DNA of 13,133 nt from NCBI GenBank assembly GCA_900321515.1, contig ONWI01000220.1, positions 1-13,133 on the forward strand, written 5' to 3'. The notes beneath the pieces were generated by a model. The model saw only the letters and a program-made list of their open reading frames with translations. It did not search any database and had not been told where the DNA came from. The stretch is from an uncultured Eubacteriales bacterium (GTDB lineage: Bacteria; Bacillota; Clostridia; Oscillospirales; Acutalibacteraceae). The position numbers and the translations under genes were made by a program. Of this stretch, positions 7,372-13,133 are shown in pieces; positions within the stretch are counted from its first letter, which is position 1; each line of letters begins with the position of its first letter.

Positions 7372-7480
7372 GACTCAGGAACTGTGCAAAATTTAATCAG
7401 TGGTTTATTGCCAAAAAATAAAGTGTCCTTCGACATTCTGACGAGCTAAATGTATTAATTATTTCTGCACAGTTACTTAA
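7372..7480 (-). repeat. MITE-like inverted-repeat element, copy 2
   Basis: Reverse-complement copy of the element at 3391-3499 with eight substitutions and no gaps over 109 bp; the 99-bp core is 7378-7476. Read along the minus strand it follows the gltX stop by eight bases and is flanked by TAA and TGA, which fits a decayed TNA target duplication. It has the same orientation relative to gltX as copy 1 has to the protease gene. No open reading frame of note. Confidence 0.85.
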
Positions 7481-7487
7481 TCAGCGC

Positions 7488-8930
7488 TTACATATTGCAT
7501 TTTTCCAAGCCAATGCGGAGCCTACGAAGGCTTTCCTCGCGCCCCAGAATGCCCAGCACTTCCACCGCGCCGCCGGGAGTGACGGTTCTGCCGGATGCGG
7601 CTATGCGGACCGGCCACATGAGCAGGCCGTTCTTGACCTCCATGCCGGTCGCCATGCCGATCAGACAGTCATGGATTGCTTCCTGCGACCATTCCGGAAG
7701 GGCTTCCAGCGCGGGAATGACAGCTTCGAGCATGGTCTTGCTGCTTTGAATTGTGGACTTGGACTTTTTGTTTATGAAAAGGTCCGGAGAATAATCCCCG
7801 AGTGTGTCGATGAAGTCTATCTGAGGTCCGATTTCTCCGAGAACTTCAGTGCGCTGGTGCAGGCATTTTGCTATAAGCGCGGTGTCGGCGGTTTCGGATT
7901 TCACCGCCTGTCTGATGAAAGGCAGGACTGCCTTGTGGAAATCCTCTTCGCTCATGGCGCGGATGTATTCGGCGTTGAGCCAGCGCAGCTTTTCCGGGTC
8001 AAATATTGCCGGAGATTTGGATATGCCGCTTATATCGAATACCCGTGTCATTTCGGCAAGGGTAAATTTTTCTTCTTCGCCCTTGGGACTCCAGCCGAGA
8101 AGCGCTATGTAATTCAGCACAGCGTCGGAGATGTAGCCCTTGGCGATTAAATCCTGATAGCTCGCGTCACCGTTCCGTTTGGAGAGCTTGGCGTGCGCGT
8201 CCTTCATTATCTGGGCGCAGTGGACATAGACCGGGCGCTCCCAGCCGAACGCGTCATAGAGCAGGTTGTATTTGGGAGTGGAGGAAAGGTACTCGTTGCC
8301 GCGGACGACATGTGTTACGGCCATCAGGTGATCGTCTATGACATTGGCAAAATTGTAGGTGGGATAGCCGTCTGATTTGATAAGTATCTGGTCCTCCAGC
8401 TCGGAATTGTCTATTTCCACAAGTCCGAATACAGCGTCCTCGAATGACGAAATGCCCTCACGCGGCATTTTCTGCCTGATGACAAAAGGCTCGCCGGCTG
8501 CAATGCGCCTGTCGGCTTCGGCTAACGGGATGTCGCGGCAGTGCCCGTCGTATTTGGCTATTCCGCCGGCTTCGGTGTGAAGCGATTCGAGCCGCTCCTT
8601 GGTGCAGAAGCAGTAATAGGCGTGTCCTGTTTCAACCAGTCTGCGGGCGTATTCCATATAGATGGGCTTGCGCTCAGACTGGACATAGGGACCGTATTCG
8701 CCGCCCACGTCGGGGCCCTCGTCCCAAAGAAGTCCGGTTTCCCGAAGGGTTTGATAGATGACGTCTACAGCGCCGTCCTTAAGGCGTTCACGGTCAGTGT
8801 CCTCTATGCGCAGAATAAAGTCGCCGCCGTCCTTCTTGGCTATGAGGTAGGCGTAAAGCGCGGTGCGCAGGTTGCCGACGTGCATATAGCCGGTGGGTGA
8901 CGGAGCAAAGCGTGTTCTGATTTTAGCCAT
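7488..8930 (-). CDS. gltX: Glutamyl-tRNA synthetase
   Basis: Class I synthetase that attaches glutamate to tRNA-Glu. At 480 residues it has normal bacterial length. Seen: the HIGH-type motif in APSPTGYMHVGN (residues 9-20), RIEDTDRERL at 41-50, CFC at 107-109 and a further Cys131 in the zinc-binding-type insert, and the KMSKS-type motif HAKLSKRNG at 246-254. ATG 8930 is preceded by AGGAGAGG. The gene has a perfect consensus promoter about 75 bp upstream and a palindrome in its leader. It lies upstream of glnS on the same strand, with repeat copy 2 between them. Whether it also charges tRNA-Gln cannot be read directly; with a GlnRS next door a discriminating enzyme would suffice. Confidence 0.96.
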   Translation of the reverse strand: MAKIRTRFAPSPTGYMHVGNLRTALYAYLIAKKDGGDFILRIEDTDRERLKDGAVDVIYQTLRETGLLWDEGPDVGGEYGPYVQSERKPIYMEYARRLVETGHAYYCFCTKERLESLHTEAGGIAKYDGHCRDIPLAEADRRIAAGEPFVIRQKMPREGISSFEDAVFGLVEIDNSELEDQILIKSDGYPTYNFANVIDDHLMAVTHVVRGNEYLSSTPKYNLLYDAFGWERPVYVHCAQIMKDAHAKLSKRNGDASYQDLIAKGYISDAVLNYIALLGWSPKGEEEKFTLAEMTRVFDISGISKSPAIFDPEKLRWLNAEYIRAMSEEDFHKAVLPFIRQAVKSETADTALIAKCLHQRTEVLGEIGPQIDFIDTLGDYSPDLFINKKSKSTIQSSKTMLEAVIPALEALPEWSQEAIHDCLIGMATGMEVKNGLLMWPVRIAASGRTVTPGGAVEVLGILGREESLRRLRIGLEKCNM

Positions 8931-8950
8931 GTAAATGCTTCCTCTCCTGA

Positions 8951-8976
8951 ATATGCAAACTCGATTTTTTGCATAT
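8951..8976. promoter_or_regulatory. 26-bp palindrome in the gltX leader
   Basis: ATATGCAAA (8951-8959) and TTTGCATAT (8968-8976) are perfect 9-bp inverted repeats separated by eight bases. They lie between the gltX promoter and its ribosome site, in the transcribed leader, without covering the ribosome site. The form fits either an operator for a dimeric regulator or a leader hairpin. No T-box features (specifier loop, conserved T-box sequence) were found, and the leader is too short for one. Confidence 0.5.
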
Positions 8977-9003
8977 AATGATTAATATATAATACAACAT
9001 CCT

Positions 9004-9032
9004 ATTATAACCCTTTACGCAGTCAATGTCAA
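9004..9032 (-). promoter_or_regulatory. Perfect consensus promoter of gltX
   Basis: On the minus strand TTGACA (9027-9032), a 17-bp spacer and TATAAT (9004-9009): full sigma-A consensus at optimal spacing, about 75 bp upstream of the gltX ATG. A strong housekeeping promoter is expected. Confidence 0.9.
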
Positions 9033-9116
9033 CTCATTTGTTCACCGTTATTTCGACAGAAAAAAAGAATAATCGATAAAAAATAAGTGCATTTTGCAAA
9101 TATTAACAAAATTATC

Positions 9117-9146
9117 TTGTAATTTATAGTGTAAATGTGGTATTAT
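9117..9146 (+). promoter_or_regulatory. Probable promoter of the GH3 gene
   Basis: TTGTAA (9117-9122), an 18-bp spacer and TATTAT (9141-9146), preceded by TGTGG as in the promoter at 1023-1051. It lies 37 bp before the TTG start at 9183 and is weaker than the divergent gltX promoter. The remaining spacer between the two promoters is A/T-rich and shows nothing else recognisable. Confidence 0.55.
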
Positions 9147-9182
9147 TAATTTGTTACATAAAAGCAGCAAAGGGTGAGAATA

Positions 9183-11495
9183 TTGGATAACTCCGGGCTT
9201 AATCCTGAAAGCAGGACAAATGATTATCTGGATATATGTGCGGGCGGCAGAAAAAAAGACAACGCGGTCAGAATTACCGACGGAGCACATGGAGTAGTCT
9301 ATCACTGTGCGGAAGGCGACGACGACAGAATACACGGTGTATGTATGCCTTCTCCGTGTGCTCTTGGCTGTTCGTTTGATAAGGAGCTTGTCCGGGAAGT
9401 AGGCAAGGCAGTGGGAAGCGTCGCACTGGAAGGCGGTTATAATGTCCTGTTATCGCCCGACGCCGGAGTAGTGCGCAGTCCGCTTTACGGTTCCATGGCA
9501 GACCGATTCGGCGAGGATCCTTATCTCTGCGGAACTCTTGCGGCTGAATGGGTCAACGGTGTGCAGTCCGAGGGTGTAGCGGCCGTGCTTGACAATTTCG
9601 CGGGGAGTAACCAAGCTACAGGTAAGTTCACCTGTGACAGCATGATAGACAAACGTGCGCTCTATGAAATATACCTCAGACCGTTTGAGATGGCCGTGAA
9701 GCTCTCACAGCCAAGGGCTGTAAGATGCGGAATCAATAAAATCAACGGTCTGGCGGGTTGCGAGAATCATGTGCTGCTGACCGGAATATTAAGGCGCCAG
9801 TGGAATTTTGAGGGGGCAGTGCTTGCCGACATGAGGATATCCGACCCTGTGGAGGCGATGGAATGCGGCGTGGATATGTCATATCCATCCGGGGGATTCA
9901 GGGTTAAGCGCAGACTTCGGAGGGCTCTGTACGACGAGGCGATACCGCTTCATTATCCGAAATTGTCCGCCGCCCGGGTGAGTTCCGGCGCAAAATTTTC
10001 CGCCGGCGGTTTTTCCGCCCCGATAAGGGAGGATGAATGCCGCGAACTGGCTGTCAAGGCTGCCGAGGCTTCCGCTGTCCTGCTGAAGAATCACCGCGGC
10101 ACGCTGCCTATGCCGCTTGGCAGTTCAATCGCTCTGATTGGAAGATTTGCGCGGAATATGCGGATTCAGCGCGGGGGCATAAGGGCGCTTGACGGCATTC
10201 ACGCCCGCAACATGCTCAATGTGTTTGACGACAATCAGATAAAATATAAATACTGTGACGGCTACGGAGTCGATGCCGCGCAGGACGGTGAGCTTCTGTC
10301 TGAGGCGGTGAAATGCGCTTCAGAGTCTGAATTTGCATTGTTATTCGTGGGATTTGACGATATTTTCGACAATGCCGCTTCAGACCGCTCCTCAAACCAA
10401 CTGCCCAAGTCCCAGATCAAGCTAATTAACGCGGTGTCAAAGGTCAATCCCAACACCGTTGTGATTGTAGGCGGAAGCGCGCTGCCTAAGATGAACTGGA
10501 TAGGCAGGGTCAAAGCGGTGCTTTATCTCCCGCTTGGCGGCGAAGGGACGGCTGACGCGCTGTACAATCTGATATTCGGTTTTGCGGATCCGTGCGGCAG
10601 ACTGTCGGTGAGCTATTCCCTCAACGAGCAGGATCTCCCGTGTGAAGACACATTTGCAAAGGATCCGGATATTTCTCAGCACCGGGAGAGCATTTACGTT
10701 GGCTACAGATATTTCAATAAAGCCGGATTATACGCCGCGTTTCCGTTCGGTTACGGATTAAGCTATACCTCGTTTGCATATTCGCGTATGAGGGTGAATT
10801 CCTGTTCCGAGGGGTGGGAGGTAACGGTTGACGTTAAAAATGTGGGTATGCGCGACGGCAGCGAGATAGTGCAGTTCTATATTGAGCCTCCGAAGGGCGA
10901 CAAAATGCGCCCGGTCCGTGAACTGAAGCAGTTCCGCAAGGTTTTTCTCACCAAGGGGGAAAAACGCACCGTTTCGGTATTGATTCCTCACAGTTCCTTT
11001 GAGTACTACAGCGCGGAATTCGGGCGATGGCGCACTGCCGGCGGAAGTTACCGCATCTGGGCTGCCGCGTCGTCTGTTGACCTCAGGGCGGATGTATGGG
11101 TAACGGTCAGGGGAGAACCAATCGAAAAAAGTTCGGCTCCCAAGTGGTACTCACAACCTTCCGGCAGACCCGCCGAGAGCGATTTCATCTCGATTTTCGG
11201 TGACGCAACCACCAGGAAACAGCTTCCCACGGAACAGGTTTATTCGACGGAAAACACTCTGAATCAGCTTTGTTCAATAGGAATATTCAGGGCTGTCGTC
11301 AAGTTGATAAAATTTGCGGCAGACAGGATTATCAGAGCGGCAAACCGCAGAGAACCGGAGTACGCCGAGCGCATTGATTTAGTGCTCAATATGCCGGTCA
11401 GGAGGCTGAGCGGTCTTTGCCGGGGACTTTTTCCGATGAAGCTCACGCGGCTGATTATTTGGATTGCCAACAGGAGCGGAGGAAAAAGCAGATGA
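9183..11495 (+). CDS. GH3 beta-glucosidase-family protein, probably catalytically impaired
   Basis: A 770-residue protein without signal peptide, so cytoplasmic. Order: GH3 N-terminal barrel (about 1-260), C-terminal alpha/beta sandwich (290-530), fibronectin-III-like domain (545-645) and a tail ending in a helical region like that of other cytoplasmic clostridial GH3 enzymes. Family landmarks remain: ITDGAHG (31-37), FGEDP (109-113), INGLAGCEN (187-195), FEGAVLADM with the likely nucleophile Asp216, and FPFGYGLSYTSF (520-531). However, the substrate-binding Lys-His of the usual KHF motif is Asp137-Asn138, and the usual SEG-x-DR, which carries the acid/base Glu in studied members, reads AASDR (398-402). 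It may be a pseudoenzyme or have altered chemistry. TTG 9183 is preferred because AAAGGGTG lies six bases upstream; GTG 9174 falls inside that site. Confidence 0.87.
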   Translation: MDNSGLNPESRTNDYLDICAGGRKKDNAVRITDGAHGVVYHCAEGDDDRIHGVCMPSPCALGCSFDKELVREVGKAVGSVALEGGYNVLLSPDAGVVRSPLYGSMADRFGEDPYLCGTLAAEWVNGVQSEGVAAVLDNFAGSNQATGKFTCDSMIDKRALYEIYLRPFEMAVKLSQPRAVRCGINKINGLAGCENHVLLTGILRRQWNFEGAVLADMRISDPVEAMECGVDMSYPSGGFRVKRRLRRALYDEAIPLHYPKLSAARVSSGAKFSAGGFSAPIREDECRELAVKAAEASAVLLKNHRGTLPMPLGSSIALIGRFARNMRIQRGGIRALDGIHARNMLNVFDDNQIKYKYCDGYGVDAAQDGELLSEAVKCASESEFALLFVGFDDIFDNAASDRSSNQLPKSQIKLINAVSKVNPNTVVIVGGSALPKMNWIGRVKAVLYLPLGGEGTADALYNLIFGFADPCGRLSVSYSLNEQDLPCEDTFAKDPDISQHRESIYVGYRYFNKAGLYAAFPFGYGLSYTSFAYSRMRVNSCSEGWEVTVDVKNVGMRDGSEIVQFYIEPPKGDKMRPVRELKQFRKVFLTKGEKRTVSVLIPHSSFEYYSAEFGRWRTAGGSYRIWAAASSVDLRADVWVTVRGEPIEKSSAPKWYSQPSGRPAESDFISIFGDATTRKQLPTEQVYSTENTLNQLCSIGIFRAVVKLIKFAADRIIRAANRREPEYAERIDLVLNMPVRRLSGLCRGLFPMKLTRLIIWIANRSGGKSR

Positions 11496-12001
11496 TTATT
11501 ACCGACATTCGCAAGGATTCCGGCAGCGGTCTGTACTTCGGCAGAATGTATTCGCAGCTTTTCGGCAGAGAGATAGATGTGGCGCTTTACGGTGACGATG
11601 CGGATTATCTTGACTATGCCGAGAAATGCGGGAATTATTTCAACGATCTGCCTGCTGAACTCTTTGCATTGCTGAAAAAGTATTCACTGAGATACTGCGA
11701 GGATATGAGGGATTATTTTGATACTGAATATCCCGATGTTCCGGAGGACGTGGGCGAGGATACTGTTATGAATTACGCCAGAGTCAACTGCCTGATCATT
11801 GAAAAGCCCAAGGACAGCGCGTCAGTTGGCTTCGGCGTGGAATTCAGCTGCGACTGGGAGCGGGAACACGGCATGGAATGGACGATCCGCGACGGCAGGG
11901 CGCTGTATGTCGGTGACTTCATGGGAATAAGCCCGTGGTACTCGGACAGCGTATATGCAAAACAGTGCCGCAGTTATGTATACGATGATTTTTATCTCTA
12001 A
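11492..12001 (+). CDS. Acidic protein of unknown function, coupled to the GH3 gene
   Basis: A 169-residue soluble protein rich in Asp, Glu and Tyr, with no signal peptide or membrane segment. ATG 11492 overlaps the GH3 stop as ATGA and has GGAGG upstream inside the GH3 gene; this implies translational coupling and co-expression. The family was not recognised. The phrase CDWEREHGMEWTIRDG (120-135) followed by YVGDFMGISPW (139-149) recalls a WDxEHG-type C-terminal motif of small uncharacterised cytosolic proteins, some of which are found in toxin-immunity loci; that link is weak. Helical N-terminal half (about 36-75), beta-prone C-terminal half. An earlier in-frame ATG at 11417 lies within GH3 coding sequence without a ribosome site and was not used. 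A terminator follows the stop. Confidence 0.8.
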   Translation: MIITDIRKDSGSGLYFGRMYSQLFGREIDVALYGDDADYLDYAEKCGNYFNDLPAELFALLKKYSLRYCEDMRDYFDTEYPDVPEDVGEDTVMNYARVNCLIIEKPKDSASVGFGVEFSCDWEREHGMEWTIRDGRALYVGDFMGISPWYSDSVYAKQCRSYVYDDFYL

Positions 12002-12015
12002 TATTCTTCTCAAAT

Positions 12016-12058
12016 AAAAGACACAGACCGTGCCGGAAAAGCCGTGTCTGTGTCTTTT
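12016..12058. terminator. Bidirectional intrinsic terminator
   Basis: AAAAGACACAGAC (12016-12028) and GTCTGTGTCTTTT (12046-12058) form a perfect 13-bp stem with a 17-base loop; the A-run on one side and T-run on the other give a U-tract on both strands. It serves the converging genes ending at 12001 and 12090. Confidence 0.9.
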
Positions 12059-12089
12059 GCTGTATGTTTTGGATATATGCTTGCGCTTA

Positions 12090-12770
12090 TCAGCCCCTGG
12101 CTGGAATGTAAGGAATAATGGACTGCGCGAGGCTGCTGACCGGCATTGACTGGAGGTAAACCTTGCCAGGTCCGGTTACCATTGTGTTGAAGAGACCTTC
12201 ACCGCCGAAGAGAACATTCTTTACGCCCTGAATGCGCTGAATTGTGATCTGGCAGGTCTCGCTCATTGCCGCAAGGTATCCTGTGTCAACGATGATCTGC
12301 TGATTGGGCTGAAGGTTGTATTCCACAACGGAGCCGTCGATCTCAGCGAAAGCCATGCCGTTGCCGCTGAGTTTCTGCATGATGAAACCCTCTCCTCCGA
12401 AGAAACCGGAGCCGAGTCTCTGCTGGAAGAATACGGAAAGCTCAACGCCTGCCTGGGCTGCCAGGAAGCCCTTCTTCTGCACGACGATGCTGTTTCCGGG
12501 AGAGATCTGGAAAGGAATGATGGAGCCGGGAAAACTGGAGGCAAAGGCGATAACGCCCTGTCCGCCTTCTGCCGTGTAGATGTTCTGGAACATGGACTCT
12601 CCGCTGAACATTCTGCCGAATGCCTTGCCGAGACCGCCGTTGGTACTTGTTTCCATTTTCATGTTGGGGCTCATCCAGCACATTGCGCCGCTCTCTGTGA
12701 TCATCTTTTCACCCGCCTGAAGCGTGCAGGTGACAACCGGCAACGGGGTTCCTACGATTTCATAAGTCAT
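12090..12770 (-). CDS. TIGR00266/AIM24 family protein
   Basis: A 226-residue, glycine-rich, mainly beta protein of the TIGR00266 (AIM24-like) family, whose full length is usually about 220-250 residues. Seen: the opening MTYEIVGTPLPVVTCTLQAG, the ESGAMCWMSPNM block (26-37), a Gly/Phe-rich stretch around 45-62, GFIMQKLSGNG (128-138) and the VKNVLFGGEGLFNT block (183-196). Relatives in this family fold as a double beta-helix or cupin-like trimer; the mitochondrial relative AIM24 affects inner-membrane organisation, but the bacterial role is unknown. No signal peptide or membrane helix. ATG 12770 has GAGAGAGG eight bases upstream. It appears to be a single-gene unit with its own promoter and shares a terminator with the preceding convergent pair. 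Confidence 0.9.
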   Translation of the reverse strand: MTYEIVGTPLPVVTCTLQAGEKMITESGAMCWMSPNMKMETSTNGGLGKAFGRMFSGESMFQNIYTAEGGQGVIAFASSFPGSIIPFQISPGNSIVVQKKGFLAAQAGVELSVFFQQRLGSGFFGGEGFIMQKLSGNGMAFAEIDGSVVEYNLQPNQQIIVDTGYLAAMSETCQITIQRIQGVKNVLFGGEGLFNTMVTGPGKVYLQSMPVSSLAQSIIPYIPARG

Positions 12771-12846
12771 AAACTATACCTCTCTCTTTCTTAAAGATTA
12801 ACAGAATATATTTACTCGGCTTTTTCTACAAATATACTCCGAAATA

Positions 12847-12875
12847 ATTATACAGTATTTTTTAACATAATTCAA
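12847..12875 (-). promoter_or_regulatory. Promoter of the TIGR00266 gene
   Basis: On the minus strand TTGAAT (12870-12875), a 17-bp spacer and TATAAT (12847-12852), about 77 bp upstream of the ATG. The surrounding 12771-12900 is very A/T-rich and holds no other recognisable signal. Confidence 0.75.
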
Positions 12876-12902
12876 TATATTTTTAGAAATCCTTTTGTGA
12901 AA

Positions 12903-13088
12903 TAAGAGCCTGTTCGGTATCTCCACGTGCGCGGATGGCGCAGTCAGATTTTTCGCCAGATGAAGCTAAAACCGCAGGCAATACTTTGTGTATTAACGAG
13001 GATTTTGGCAAAATATGGCGGAAAGATATGCCAGCTCTCAAAGGCAGCGTGCCAGACGTACGTGGAGAGATACGTCAGCAGGCTCTAA
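12903..13088. repeat. 180-bp palindromic MITE-like element
   Basis: The core 12906-13085 starts GAGCCTG and ends CAGGCTC. The inverted similarity continues inward as GTATCTC and CACGT blocks on the left against GTATCTCTCCACGT on the complementary right strand. TAA stands on both sides (12903-12905 and 13086-13088). Further in, TTTCGCCA pairs with TGGCGGAAA, GCTAAAACC with GGATTTTGGC, and the centre closes as AATAC-TTTGT-GTATT (12980-12994), so nearly the whole element can fold into one long imperfect hairpin. It has no significant reading frame. It is unrelated to the 99-bp element. The last 45 bases of the window show nothing further. Confidence 0.82.
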
Positions 13089-13133
13089 GATTTACTTGAT
13101 TTTAGTCATCCACAGACCGTGCAGATTGCAGTA

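Noticed and set aside
7495..8900. Several plus-strand open frames of 60-159 codons opposite gltX
   Set aside because: All overlap gltX coding sequence antisense and have no ribosome sites or recognisable products.
8931..9182. Possible T-box or other riboswitch in the gltX leader
   Set aside because: The leader from the promoter to ATG is only about 70 bases and lacks a T-box sequence or specifier domain; only a simple palindrome is present.

Overview
The window reads as a chromosomal segment of a Gram-positive Clostridia-type bacterium, most likely an Oscillospiraceae/Ruminococcaceae-like gut organism. This is an inference from gene content, strong Shine-Dalgarno sites, consensus-like sigma-A promoters (several with TGTGG before the -10), a lipoprotein, a YbjQ protein, a cytoplasmic-type GH3 protein and a glutaminyl-tRNA synthetase beside gltX. 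No sequence search could be run, so genus-level placement is not claimed.

Layout. Positions 1-910 (minus) carry the N-terminal 303 residues of a D-alanine--D-alanine ligase, cut by the window edge. A divergent promoter region (911-1109) separates it from a rightward cluster: a YbjQ-family protein, a GtrA-family membrane protein, a CPBP-family membrane protease with a Gln/Pro/Tyr-rich tandem repeat, a small lipoprotein, and a PlsC-like acyltransferase with a zinc-ribbon extension. Spacings are short (4-26 bp) except where a 99-bp mobile-looking element sits between the protease and the lipoprotein. The cluster looks like an envelope-related operon. It ends at a strong hairpin (5508-5566) shared with the convergent glnS.

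The minus strand then carries glnS and, upstream of it, gltX, separated by a second copy of the 99-bp element. gltX has a perfect consensus promoter (TTGACA, 17 bp, TATAAT) and a 26-bp palindrome in its leader. Divergent from gltX is a GH3 beta-glucosidase-family gene whose active-site motifs look degraded, translationally coupled (ATGA overlap) to a small acidic protein of unknown function. A bidirectional terminator (12016-12058) separates that pair from a leftward TIGR00266/AIM24-family gene. The right edge holds a 180-bp, almost fully self-complementary element with TAA on both sides.

Most unusual: two unrelated families of short non-coding inverted-repeat elements in 13 kb, both apparently inserted at TAA (TNA) sites. 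One has two copies 101/109 identical, each lying just after a stop codon in the same orientation relative to the upstream gene. Second is the GH3 protein, which looks like a pseudoenzyme. No CRISPR array, tRNA, rRNA, phage gene or recognisable defence system was seen.
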